Positions 14,037-27,700 of a stretch of 64,000 nt of DNA are shown here, piece after piece. Made by a program: the position numbers and the translations under genes. How positions within the stretch are numbered: the first letter of the stretch is position 1; the number at the start of each line of letters is the position of its first letter. The notes beneath the pieces were generated by a model. The model was given only the letters and a program-made list of their open reading frames with translations. It was not told the origin of the DNA and made no database searches. The stretch comes from Sipunculus nudus. Taxonomy: Eukaryota; Annelida; Sipuncula; Golfingiida; Sipunculidae. Location of the stretch: NCBI GenBank assembly GCA_026874595.1, contig CM049317.1:13758882-13822881 (forward strand), in the 5' to 3' direction.

Positions 14037-17000
14037 TGCAAAGAAGTAATCTGGCTGTGACAGCCAGGAGAGCCAAATGTCCATAAGAACAAGAAATGAT
14101 GTAACTGCAAAAAAAATAAATAACATTGGAGTAGAAATAATGTTGTCCCTAATTATTCAGTTTTCCTTGCCATCCTGAAAGTTAGGGAACCTGAAAGATA
14201 GTATCCTGCTTTCCCGTCAGGAAAAGGACAGGAAATTTGAAAAAAGTGCCTCCATTTAGAGAAATGTCAGGGAAATTGGACTGAAATAGAAAATTTTTCA
14301 CTCTCTTGTATCTCATCATGCCCAAACAGCAGATTGGCTGGAATTTTGAAAATGCTTGAGGAAAACAACACGGGATTTTTATTTCATGAAAAGTTTGGAA
14401 CCCTCCCTCTGTTTAAGTACAGAATGAGCTGAGTACCAGAAAGAATCATGGCTGGTCCCCACAGGTAGTTTAAGTTAAGGAAGGTAATTTCCAGGACATA
14501 TACCTAGCTGTGGTTTTTCATGCAAGTTGCTGTGTTTTACCGGAACAAGTAGATCTATACTACTGCCAGCTTGTGTATATTTTTCAGTTCGCATGTCAAT
14601 GGTCAGGAAACAGCAGTTCCAGGGTGTTCAGTTGGTCCTGCATATCTAATCCTGGATTTTTTTTTTTTAAATTCACAATTCTAGCATTGTAATTCCTATA
14701 TTTTTAAAAGAAAATTTTCTATTTTGAAAAATCTGATGCATTGATCCAGTGATATACTCACCCGAAACTTCTGTCCTTGACAGTTTATGCAAAAAAAAAA
14801 GTTTTTTTTTGTTCTAGAAAACTTGGATTTATGATTAAAATAGATCCTGTGAATGGTGACTAAAGAAGCTGGAAGAGATATGAATTTACTAGCAATTTCA
14901 AGGCGTAAAATGCTCTGCCATCTCCACTGGCAACCTGGGTTTGATTCCCAAGATTGCTATTGGGGTAGTGGCTGTCCAAGGCTGGTTGTTTCCTCCTGGT
15001 TCCCTGGTTTCCTCTACCAAATGTAATCACAACCATGGAGTGTGCCTTGATTTATAGTTATAACCCTTTATACAATCCATGTGAAATAAGTTTATAATTT
15101 AAATGGCACTTAGCAGACTTAGTAGAGTGCCTGCCCTTTGGTAAAACATTCCTTCTGAATCTGTCCTTATATCAGGAGCTGCACCAGAATTTAATAGGAT
15201 CTTGATGCAAAAATATTTTTTTCATTTTGTAGGATTAAATTTTTGCCTTTTGTCTAATTATGCTAACATACAAACAGTGGACAAAACAAAACCTTGGCAG
15301 AGCTTAATGAAAATCTCTTGTGATTAAAATTGAAATAGGGGAAGGTGGAGGCAATAATTCTTTAATAATTAATTGATACACTGGAGAATTCTGAACAGCG
15401 TATGAGTTGATTGTGGATTGTGCAGTTTCTCTGATGCAGGGTAGCTTGGTTATGTGTTGGTTATACAGCTTACAGGGATGGAGAGGGGTTGGGTTTAACA
15501 CACACAGGGGGACGAGACAAGATGAGAGTGCAGCCATAACATGGTGGATTATACTTGTTGGTACCAGTGAAGGTCAGACAAACACCAACCCTTCAATACA
15601 GGACCCTACACTCTGATTTATGTTACAGGATGACCTTAAAGGTCAATATGGGGTGCAGGGGGTCAGCGGGGAGGAGCTGTTTGTCAAGTGGGTTACTCAC
15701 CCTCATATGTCATTTACACCAAATAAAGCTCACAGGGATTTCATCTTGGAGCACTCTGTAGTTGCTATTGGGACCAAGGCACAGTCCAATGAAGATATAT
15801 ATGTATAAACTTACCCTACATTTGACCAGGCATCATACTTTGTAATTCTCACATCAGTCAGTGCCAGGCTGCTTTTGTTACTTGATGCTATTATCATTTT
15901 TTTTCCTGCTCCTCGGGTTACCATTCAGTGTATACCAGTAGGTTTCCCTGATGTAAAATATGTGCAATCAACATATAGCGATATATTCATAGTACACTGC
16001 CAGTATCTAAGTGTATAAAATTTGTATTTCAGGTTGATACCCTGTACACCTCATAAATGGTATTTTTTTAAACACTGTAGTTGATTTGAATATTTGTAAT
16101 GATATATCCACGTCTTGAAATAAAGATGATTCCACTATCCCAGGAACTGTTAAATTTCTGTCTTTTTCATGCAAGAATTTTCAGTTGTTGGTCTTGGAGT
16201 TGAATGTTTTCATAATTACAGGCTTATAAAAAGTGCATAAGGGCCATGGAGTGTTTTAAAAACCAGGTTTATGAAAAGATAATAAACAAAAATAGTAAAT
16301 ATAAAATACAAGAAATATATGAAGGTTAATGCCTGGGAATATAAAATTGTGATCAATAAACAAAATGTATTTTCGTGGATGTGGTGCTGTTGATTCTCGA
16401 AGCTCTTCTTACTTGTCCAATTATGAGCAGATTGTAATATAAACAGATTGACCACATCTCTGGAGTATTATTTTACTCATTTATTTACTTTAGATTTTTC
16501 CTGAATCAAGTTTTAATCAGGTCTCTATATTGAAAACTTTTGAGGGGAAAAAATAGTGCGTTAGAGAGGCTACTTAACGGATGTGGAAATTTGCAAATCT
16601 CCAGATAATTTTATAAACAGCAAAAAAGTAGCACTTTAATATGGAGTGCCAAACATAGCAACCAGAAGTACATATAATCAATTCAGTCTGGGAACACTAT
16701 ATTTTGTCACTTATATAATAAGAAAGCCATCAACTATATTAAATGCACAAACATGTTTATATAGAGTCTGCGCCAACAGATGGTAGTGAAAAAACTGATA
16801 AATGTTCTGTTCTAACTTATTCATCATGTTCATGAATAACCTTCAAGTGGTGCTAGCTGTTATTTATACATGAGAGCTTGAAGCCAGGAAACTCTTAATG
16901 GTTTACATTATAAAACAGGGCTTGAAGTACATCTGTTTCTGTACGCTTGTGACCACTGAAATACAAAATGCAGTATTTTGAGAATTTTGAGTTTTTCACC

Positions 17001-20000
17001 TGTATGGCATTGTGACTTGGACTGCTTGGGTTGTTGAATCACATAGGCTTTTTTGTGAAATGTATTTTTTGTAATTAATATTATATAATATCTCTGTGTG
17101 TCCACTTTACGTCTGTAAGACTTAAGAATTAATATCACAAACAAACATATTTCAAATGTTGTTATACTATTCTGGATGTGTACAGCCCCAAAAAGTGTCC
17201 AACAAATATAGTGGTAATATGCAAATAAAGTGCAGGTGAAACATTTTTATAATATGTATGATGCCGCATTTCTATTTTTGCTCAACTAATGCTATGTTTT
17301 ACCAGTGACTGGCGGATGATAGATAATAATCAATTATTGGTCGGTCTGTGCAAAATACTCTTGCAATAGATCTTGCAGTGCCATAATCGATCACAAAGTT
17401 TTGCAAATAACATATATAGGCTTTGCAATGAGGAAATTTAATCATGCGAGCAAAATTTAAAAAAAAGTCTTTTGTTTACTAATAATTTCTTTCCTAAGAT
17501 TGCTGCACACACATATAGGCTAAAGAATCATTACATATATTACCAAACATGTTGGCCTGTTTATCAGTTGAGACAATGTGCAAGTCTGTATATGCCTATA
17601 TAGTCAGAATTTCATACCCCTAAACAAAGTTTTTTATCAATGATACATTGATAGATCATGAAATTACAAGCAACTCCCAACAGTATAATTTTCAACTCAT
17701 GTCTCTCTCTTGTCTTAAATTTAAAATATTGAAATTTCATCAAAAACCTGTTTGTCTTTTTAACTGAGAATAACATTCATCCTCATAGCCCAGGCATTGT
17801 CAATGCAGAATTTTCAAATGTTGATTTAAAATTGATTTAAAAACAGAAATTATTGGTCTGTTTTATCATAAAAACATGCAGGTTAAGGATGAGGGAGTAT
17901 TTGTTGAGTATGACAACGCTTTGTCCATTTGCCAGGTCTTGACTTGTATTGGAGACATCAACCTTCATATAAGTAGGTTTATTTATAGGTGAATGAGTAA
18001 CTCTGTATTATGTTACAAAGTATAACCCCTCTTGATTAAATTTGTTACTGGCCCTGCTGACTCATTTTGAAGGAGCTGTACATTATATTACATTAATCTG
18101 TGTCATAAATCTTAATTTAATATATATGTCTTGAAATGTTCTGAAATGTGCGGTTTGTCAGCAGATATGTAGTTATGTCATTGAGTCATCAAGGGCCCCC
18201 AGACAAAGTTATAGAGCCAACTGGGTGTTTAAGCATCTAGAATTACTTAAGTTTTTATGAAATTAGATGTTAAGTATTAATTACACTAGTATTACTGCCA
18301 CCCCCAGGAAATGCCATTCCCAACTCTGTCCAATATAATTACGATTATGAAATAATCTGTATCTCAGTAAACAGGAATTTTTGATCCCTTAAATTTTTTT
18401 GCTTGATTCACTCTTTGAGTGAATGTTGTGGTAAACCATGCAGTTCAAATGTCACTTCACACTCTAGCAAACAGGAAGTGTCTCCTCATTGTATAAGTTA
18501 TATAGTTTGATTTTAAAATTCAATTTATCTAGAAACTTGAGCACTAATTATGTTGTCAGATACACCTTTGGTAGTATTAATAATACAATGGAATGTCTTT
18601 CATTGTTTCATTGTTCCTTTGCATACAGCCTATTTTGAATACTAATGGTCAGGGTATGGAAATACCCTACTCAATTTTCTGCCTACTGCACAGTCTCAGA
18701 ATTTCAAAATGACCACTAGTGGCACCTGCTGACCATAATTTGTACTAATATCCCACGCTTGTGTGTGCTTCTGATATTACTTTAATAAGACCATAAATAA
18801 TACCCACATAGAGCAGTTTCATAAGCTTTTCCATGATGTTTTAAATAGTGAGGGTTGTCACAACATGGACCTGTTGTTGCAAATTATAGTGTAATTAAGT
18901 TAATGTAAAGTTCCATCAGGACTTTAAACAAAAAACAATAACTTGAACCTTTAGGTGATGTTAACAGTAGTAAATCATCAGAGTTCCTGTTGGTCTGTGT
19001 ACTCAGTGTACTGTATGTACTATGTACCATTAATCTACGGAAACAAAAACCTGTTGAACACGTTACTCTGATCAGCTGCAGCCGATCTGTCTCTGAGTGA
19101 CTGCCAGGTCATGTTTACAAATTAAACCACAGGTATTTATATGCCACAAAAATACTGCACTAACACTCAAACCCGGTCATACAGATCGTGATGCTGGTGT
19201 GTTTGATCATCAGTGGATTGTGGGGAATCCAGTAGTGGGGTTGTGTGTCCCTATGTCTGTGTGTAGCTTACGTGCGCGTAGAATATATTATTCCTGGATG
19301 CTGTGCATTTTTCACATATTTACATGAATCATGCCTGGTCTCAGGTTGGAGGTTATTTTTTGTAGTGACAGTGTATTTAATGCCATACGTATCGGCATAC
19401 TAGGTCATCAATATAAGTGTATGACCTTTTCGTTGATTCTTCGACCTTTACATTAAATCCTCGGAAGTGTACAGGCCATTGTGGTTGGCTGATATTATCT
19501 TATGTATACTGGTGGTTTTGTTGTTTGTGTTCAGTCAGTATTAGGATCAGCTCACCGTTGTATTAGTTTTAAACATCACGCCACCCCAACATAAATGTAT
19601 AGGATGAATAAAATCTGAATATAAATAAAAATTAATTATAGGAAATGAGCATATTCCATTAGCACATATATGACAAAAAATAAATTGTCATGCAAAACCT
19701 TTGAGAAAACCTTGACTGCCTAATATATATTATCAGAGGCGGTAATTATTTTCACTCAGACCATAAATGCATAAAACATTTATGATGGAGGCATAGGCTG
19801 ACAGTATCCGGGCACAGATTCTGTTGCCATAATTTACTTAGTGCATGTAGCAAATATATCGCCAGGCATTATTAAAGTAATGACTTTGAATGGGCTGTCA
19901 TTTTCCAAGGTATAAAATTATAAACCCCACAGCTCTGCTCAACCTGATTAGCATTAATCAATCAAAACATCTGTCATGCACTCAATTTACTACTTGTTAT

Positions 20001-21756
20001 GTTTTCTCTTATTGAAAAATATATTATATTATATTATATATTGGATCATATAGATATGATTATATGATGACTGGTTTTGCCGGAACTTGATAATTTCCTC
20101 GTACATACCATACAGTGCCTAAAAAACGTGACAGTAACCTTTAATTAGGCCAACCACCACAACATGCACTGGAGACCGTGCAGTAGGAGGCCATTGGCTT
20201 GCGCAGGTGTTTATAAATTTGAGTCCCAACAAGCCGTTTCCATCATGGTGTCCCCTGCACCAGATTGTCGTGTTGACATAACTGGCAGCAGACAAAGTGA
20301 GTCCAGGCCCCCATGTCACTTGCACCTCCCCTACTGTTAGTTACCCCCTTTTATACATAGTTTGAATTCCACTTTTTGTTGTATTTTTTCCTTCCTTAAG
20401 GGTAAGCAAAAATAACGATCAGTCTAGCCATTGTGGTCTGATGAATACCCAGTATATGCAGACGTATTGAACGTCCAGACAGAAATGGGAATTGTAGTTC
20501 AAGTACACCTTAAGTGGCCTTCAGCTATACGATAAAGAGATGGTTTTTATAGAAATACAAATTGCAAGAGAAGTTGTGTATTGAAGTCCCAAGCTTGTCT
20601 GGACTGGTCATAATAAGTAAATCATAGTATATATTTGACTCTGCAAAAATACCTGTCATAATTGAAGTTGACATTATATGACAACCAGGCCTGTGCCCGG
20701 ACAGTTCATATTTGTCTCTCCTTTAGAGTTATGTCATACTTCCCCAGTGGGGGGCAGCACTGCTCTGTGTCACCAGCAAGGGAATATAAACATATAATGT
20801 GATGTCTGGAAACTTGATCTTTTATCACAAGTGAGATGGGGAGACTGACTGTGGATATCTGGCCACAGAGGCTGGAACACTGTAATCTGAGTCACACTGA
20901 AGAAAATAGCAAAAGCAAATCATTGAGGGTGGTTTCTCCAGCACAAATGTAGGGCTTGTGTCAGAGAATTAAATGATTAACCTTAATTTAGGTCTGTACT
21001 AGCTCAAAATGGTTGACTGCTGAAGTAATACCAGATTTGTTGAAGAAGAGGATGCGATTACCATTTATTAGGACTGATATGTGCCAGCTAAGATTATATA
21101 TTTTGTTTTGTGATTGGAAGATACTAGATTTAATTCTGGATTCATTCTGACAAAGGGACTGAGTAAGCTTCTTATCAGCAGTCTGTGCTGTTATGTTATA
21201 AAAAAAATACTCTGATCTGATTGTTATCATGAAAAGGATATAATAAATCTAACAGAGAAATGAACCTGGACAGAATGTTCAGTGAATGCACTAAGGGGAT
21301 CAGTTAAAGAGCATTTTGAAAATGGTACATGTGTATCATGTGTTTATTGTGATATCACTCATAAAACTTGTTTGATATCCTGAGACTTTCCTGTGCTGCA
21401 GAAGATGTGCAGCACTATTTATGACTTCAGTGTAATTTTTACTCTAATTCTGTTTAATGATTGACATTTACTTCTGTTACATTGATTAACATTTCTAATT
21501 TTTTTTATGCCATATTAAGTTTAAAAGTAAGGGGAGAGATGTATTTTGTAAGAACTTATATAAATTTATGTGTCATCATGTATCAGACATTGAGCAAGAT
21601 GTGTATCATTAGTAGATGAGTTTTTGATATTTCATGGGACACTTTAATATATGTTATAATAATTTTGCATCCTACAGGGTAAGTGAACAGAACATAGAGA
21701 AATTAATTTTTTATTTAAGAAGACCAGTTATTTATGTATTGTTTTGTGTTTTACAG
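14037..21756. other. No gene seen; upstream region of the TALE gene
   Basis: Mostly AT-rich. It includes an everted nuclear-receptor half-site pair at 15631-15645, a GC-richer patch at about 20,110-20,340 and a CTCF-like site at 20744-20758. A short ORF at 15620-15808 follows an acceptor-like TGTTACAG but has no recognisable domain. Distal 5' exons of the TALE gene may lie here. Confidence 0.5.
20744..20758 (+). promoter_or_regulatory. CTCF-like motif upstream of the TALE gene
   Basis: CCAGTGGGGGGCAGC matches CCASYAGRKGGCRSY at 14 of 15 positions by hand count (G for A at position 6). It faces the gene. CTCF is conserved in bilaterians, but binding here is inferred. Confidence 0.35.
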
Positions 21757-21770
21757 AGTGAGCGAGCAGC
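21757..21770 (+). other. 5' UTR part of first mapped exon of the TALE gene
   Basis: A pyrimidine-rich tract ending in TTACAG (AG at 21755-21756) looks like a splice acceptor, so the first coding exon probably has a further non-coding exon upstream. That exon was not located. Fourteen untranslated bases separate the acceptor from the ATG. An alternative acceptor two bases downstream is possible. Confidence 0.5.
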
Positions 21771-24700
21771 ATGTCGTCCATGCGAGGCTCGGCAGCAATG
21801 ACCATAACCAACAGCTACAGTTCAGGACACCTACACGCCATGGCCGACACAATCAAGAAACTTAACCGCGCCCAAGGAACTAACAACAACCACCCTCACA
21901 AAGTGGTAAGTTCTTCACACTATTAAATCACCTGCTCAGAGTGGTAAAGTTAACAAAGCCAGTAAAATCCCATGTGAGCTAAGTTCTTCACACTGTTAAG
22001 TCACATGCTCAGAGTGGTAAAGTTAACAAAGCCAGTAAAATCCCATGTGAAGTAAGTTCTTCACACTGTTAAGTCACCTTCTCAGAGTGGTAAAGTTAAC
22101 AAAGCCAGTAAAATCCCATGTGAGCTAAGTTCTTCACACTGTTAAGTCACATGCTCAGAGTGGTAAAGTTAACAAAGCCAGTAAAATCCCATGTGAAGTA
22201 AGTTCTTCACACTGTTAAATCACCTGCTCAGAGTGGTAAAGTTAACAAAGCCAGTAAAATCCCATGTGAAGTAAGTTCTTCACACTGTTAAATCACCTGC
22301 TCAGAGTGGTAAAGTTAACAAAGCCAGTAAAATCCCATGTGAAGTAAGTTCTTCACACTGTTAAGTCACCTGCTCAGAGTGGTTAAGGTAACAAAGCCAG
22401 TAAAATCCCAAGTGAAGTAAGTTCTTCACACTGTTAAGTCACCTTCTCAGAGTGGTAAAGTTAACAAAGCCAGTAAAATCCCATGTGAGGCAAGTTCTTC
22501 ACATGGTTAAATCACCTGCTCAGAGTGGTAAAGTTAACAAAGCCAGTAAAATCCCATGTGAGGCAAGTTCTTCACACTGTTAAGTCACCTGTTATGAGTG
22601 GTAAAGTTAACAAAGCCAGTAAAATCCCATGTGAGGCAAGTTCTTCACACTGTTAAATCACCTGTTATGAGTGGTAAAGTTAAGAAAGCCAGTAAAATCC
22701 CATGTGAGGTAAGTTCTTCACATGGTTAAGTCACCTTCTCAGAGTGGTAAAGTTAACAAAGCCAGTAAAATCCCATGTGAGGCAAGTTCTTCACATGGTT
22801 AAATCACCTGTTCAGAGTGGTAAAGTTAACAAAGCCAGTAAAAATCCCATGTGAGGTAAGTTCTTCACATGGTTAAATCACCTGCTCAGAGTGGTAAAGT
22901 TAACAAAGCCAGTAAAATCCCATGTGAGGCAAGTTCTTCACACTGTAAAATCACCTGTTCAGAGTGGTAAAGTTAACAAAGCCAGTAAAATCCCATGTGA
23001 GGTAAGTTCTTCACATGGTTAAATCACCTGCTCGGAGTGGTAAAGTTAACAAAGCCAGTAAAATCCCATGTGAGGCAAGTTCTTCACACTGTTAAATCAC
23101 CTGCTCAGAGTGATAAAGTTAACAAAGCCAGTTAAATCCCATGTGAGGCAAGTTCTTCACACTGTTAAATCACCTGCTCAGAGTGGTAAAGTTAACAAAG
23201 CCAGTAAAATCCCATGTGAAGTAAGTTCTTCACACTGTTAAGTCACATGCTCAGATCGGTAAAGTTAAGAAAGCCAGTAAAATCCCATAGTCTCAAAAGT
23301 TGAAAGGGATGGAAAAGATGCCTTTAATAAATTTGACATTAATTTCATGCAAAAAAAAATTATTTTAATAGATAAACTACATATCTCAGGAGGATAGAGT
23401 TCATCAGTAAGACCCAAGAGGTGTTTGTGATTTTAGTGAGCTCTAGATAAACAGGTTTTACCATATATATTGAACAACCTTTAACAAGTTGTAAATGATT
23501 CTCAGTGACAATTAAAAGTCATAGTGTCATAGTGTTATTCATTGGATTTAAATTTAATATATATTTAAAATTATTCAGGTTCTTTCATTTAAATTTTTCA
23601 GCAACATTGAGTTGAATAATTCCTAATGCTGAGTACTAACTGCTGTATGTAACTTTGTCTTATTACAGGATATGAACTACAGAGAAATATCCAGCAGTCG
23701 TGAAGAAGCAGCAAGCCCACCTCCAGATACCAACTATGACATCATCGATCCGGACTCTCCCACTGCCCGGGATATTCAGTTCAAATATGACGACGATCGC
23801 ATCCAGAACGACCTACTGGATGAGATCTGTTCAGACATTGGTATCAAGGATAGTATGGACCTTGACTTCTTTGATTTTGACACTAATCCGGGCCATGAGA
23901 TCCGGATCCAGGGTGCCGAGGACAGTTTGGATGAAACCATTGTGTTCAGTGATCTGCCAGAGTTGGACAGTGATTTATTAGATTTTGGCAGTTCCATCAA
24001 ACAATCCCACCCTGCTCAGGTAACCAGTACCTCTGATTTACCTGTTAGCGATCAACAAAAAATTGATGCTCAAAATGGAGTACGTGCAGCTGCATTACAA
24101 GCTGGTGGAATGCCGTATCAAAGGCCCTCTGGTGGTCGTGAAAGTCATCATATTAAGGCTGAGAGCGGATATCGTAATCAGGGGAGTCCGTCACTGGTGG
24201 CACAACCAGACAGTTCAGTGCGCTCCCCACAAGTGAAACAAGAAGGACAGTTTAACCAGGCGGGGCAACGTCTGCACCCAGTGACCCGACAGGGTTCGTT
24301 GAACAGCATAGACAGTGTAGGTAGCCATTCTGATATTCGTAACCCTCCAAGTGTGCAGTCACTGCCTGGCTCAGACAGCCTGCCTGGCTCCCCAGCTGTT
24401 AACTCTCCGGTGATGCCAGGATTTCTTAACGAAGGGTGTAAAACGCCGACAAAAAACAGCATCAGTAAAGAAGCTCGTCAGGCTACGTCATCCCTCGGGT
24501 CACCGCAGGTTAGTTCGTCAGGGCATGCGGACCAAGGTTTAGATTCACCGGCTAACAGGACACTAACGTCAGATAGCTTCCCGCTATCCCCACATGTGCC
24601 TGGCAAGCATATGCCTCATGGTGAACATAACAGTGATGTGTTTAAGAAACCATTCAGTAAGTCAACTCGCACTGTGCCACCAGGATACCCTAATCATATT

Positions 24701-27700
24701 GATTTAACGGGTGATCGACTTGACCCTATGGGTTCAAATTTGCAGAAAAAACCATCGCAGTATCAGCGTAGTACATCATCACCATTGGGAACAATCCAGC
24801 GGCAGCATGGGTTACACCCTGGCAACCCGGGTCAAGGTCGAGCCAATAATTTGCAACGTGTACATGAACTGAGCAATAGCGCACCATGTCTTGCCAATGA
24901 TGAAGCACTCTTAGAATGTCAAAGGTCAAGACCAGGGTCACATGGGCCGCCAGGTGTATATGACCCTGAAACTGGTGCACTCATGGGAAATAATCTACCG
25001 ATGAATGCTGTGCCGTCTGTAAGTTCAAGGTCACTCGATTCACCTTGTGATACTGGATACTTTTCGTCGAGCACACCAAGTATTCACACTGGAGGAACAA
25101 GCGTTTATAGCAGTAACACCAGCTTAAGTTCTGCAGCTCAGAGTTACGGATCGAGCTTTGATGGCAGTGATAAAATGCAAATGCAGGCACCCTCTGACCC
25201 CAGCCAGCCTTTCCCGGCAAACCCACTGGGGTCACAGTTCAGGAGCGGAACAGACCTTGTTAATCAGATGCGGCAGCGATTTGCTCCAGTGTTTGGTGTA
25301 AACGATGCAGGACAAACAACTCAGATGGGGTCTGTTAATAACAGCATGGCTCCTGCAGAAGGTGCTGCCACCTATGGGAATATGCCAAACGGTGCTGTTC
25401 ATGGTAACCATGGTAACTTGAAACCTGTGGCTGGACAAATGCAGCCAGGCTTCCAAACGCAGATGCAAGATCCCCACGCTGATCCCCTGAGTAACCAACG
25501 CAATATGCAGAAAATTCTTCCTGGTCCTACACAAATGAACCGCATGGAGTACAGTCCGTACGCGCGGGCGACTCCGGGTATGGGTTATAAGGAGGATGGG
25601 TGCATGGTTGATCAGCAAGGAATGCCTCAAGGTCAACCAAGTAATTTTGGAGGTCAAAACTACATGACCCCACATGGGTCACCAGCGATGGGGTCAGCTT
25701 ACAATAATACACCACAAAACGTTCCTATGCCGCAACCACAACATATGCAAAATGGCAACCGAAGTCTTATGGGAGGGGAGGCGCAAGCATCACCCCTAGC
25801 TAACAATGCTCACGATATGCATCCAGGTATGGCTCCCATGCAGCGTGTGCACCCTGGTGGGATGTCTCAACAGGCGGTGATGCCACAGCAGCAGCGTTAT
25901 GGAGGGCAGCAGCAGACACAGGGGGCGCCAGGGATGCAGCAGTATCAGTCACGTGGGATGACCGAGAGTCCAAACACTGCACCTCTGATGCACCCTGGCA
26001 TGAACTCACCAAATTTTAACTCCCAGCAGGGGGTGAACCTAAACCAATACCCAGCACAAACACGCACACAAATGAATAATCCTAACCCTCCTCAGGTGCA
26101 GCGTGTTCCTCCATCGCAAGGCATGATGGGAATAAACGGTGTGCAGCATCAAAATGGCAGCATGGGTGGGAGAATGGGTGGCTACGGTTTTGGGGATCAG
26201 AACGTCCCTCCTCAGGGAAGCATGCAACCTAACCAGAATATGCAAGGCATGTATCGCCAAAACCAAATGACATTGAACAATCAAATGCAACCCAATATGT
26301 CAACCCCTCAAGGCCAAACGGGATTGGGTATGTCGGAGCTAAACCCAGACGGGACGCCAAAGTTCCCACAAAACGGCGCACCCAGACCCCACATAACACC
26401 CCAGCAAGGTTTCATACAAAAACTTGTCATGAGTGATGGATCAAGCGCTTTTCGGTCCCATCCTTTGTTTCCCTTACTTCGGGACCTCATCATTGCAGAC
26501 ATGAACTTTCATACACCTAATTTTCCTTTTCAGCTTATTTCAAATCTACCCACTGATTTTAACAGGTGAGTGTGGCTTGAAGTGGTTATAGAAATGTTAA
26601 AATCCTATTTTCTCAGGACAGGTTATTAAGTGTTTCAAGGTATTAAATTTTGAATCATAAATGTAACTTTATTTACAAGATTTAAATCCTTAAATAATAA
26701 GATACCCCTTGGAGAATTTGGAAAATAAGTTTAACATCTGTACAGAATTTTAAGAATTTTAAACATGAAGAAATAAAATTCTTTTGCATAGATAGATAAA
26801 TCATAATATGCACATGATAAATCATGTTTTTTACATGCATCCATTTCTATAACAAAATTTCTTTCACAGATTGTTGCAGAATTACTTAAACAGAAACCCT
26901 CCAGCCAGCAACTACCAAGCCAATGAAGCGGTGGAAGGAGTCATCATGGATGCCCTGAAATACGCACATTCCACACTCATAGGTAAGGACTAGTTGTAGT
27001 AGGAAAGCTGTGTCCACTCATACAGATGCGTCTAAAAAGGTGCAAAATGGAATAATACAGACTGTGCATTTGAGGGGTCCAGCATGTGGATAAGTGTGTG
27101 TCAATCAGATTATGTAGCACGGGTACAGAAACCATGCTGAAAAGTATGTAGAAACACACAAGTGAACACACAACCTGGCTTGCCATATGAATATTTTCTC
27201 TCTGCTGATATTGGGTCACCCTTAATTCCAGCTGATTTCATCTCTTTTTTTTTTTTTTTAGAAAGCACATGTTTAGAGAGTTCTATAAATGCCCAGACAC
27301 TTAGAATTTTCTTTTTTTTTTGAATTTTTATTCTGTTAACTTATTATTTTTCATCAATATGTAAACTGCAGGATTTGTAATAATTTCTTCTGATGGTACA
27401 GAGGTGATATCACAATGCTAGGTGCCATTTTGAAGAGATGAAAGGCCTAAAATTGCACTGAAAACATATAAATGGACACACACACACACACCCATCTCTA
27501 TCTGCACTGCATCCATACAAGTGGACACATAGCTTAAGACACATAGCTGTAGTAGAATTAGTTATTGTATTGGAATTTTTTTGGGTAGTATAATCAGTAA
27601 GAAATAAAAGAAAGTGACTTAAACATATATTTTGCTCATATGAAATCCCAACTTGTCGCTCAGGCAAAAAAAGTTGATAGGGTTACATGTCATTGTCTCC

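Noticed and set aside
12990-14110. Chain of Cys/Phe/Val/Ser-rich minus-strand ORFs resembling a repeat protein
   Set aside because: They are direct translations of the 23-bp minisatellite. All frames carry similar runs and stops occur wherever a unit mutates.
15620-15808. 62-codon ORF after an acceptor-like TGTTACAG
   Set aside because: No family resemblance and no matching donor or partner exon was found. Kept only as a note on the non-coding block.
21671-21690. Possible recursive splice site (CCTACAG followed by GGTAAGT) 80 bp before exon 1
   Set aside because: One extra G separates AG from GTAAGT, so it does not form the zero-length exon that defines a ratchet point.
22000-23290. Possible coding repeat domain in the 73-bp array
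   Set aside because: 73 is not a multiple of 3 and stops occur in all frames. The array lies between a donor and an acceptor.
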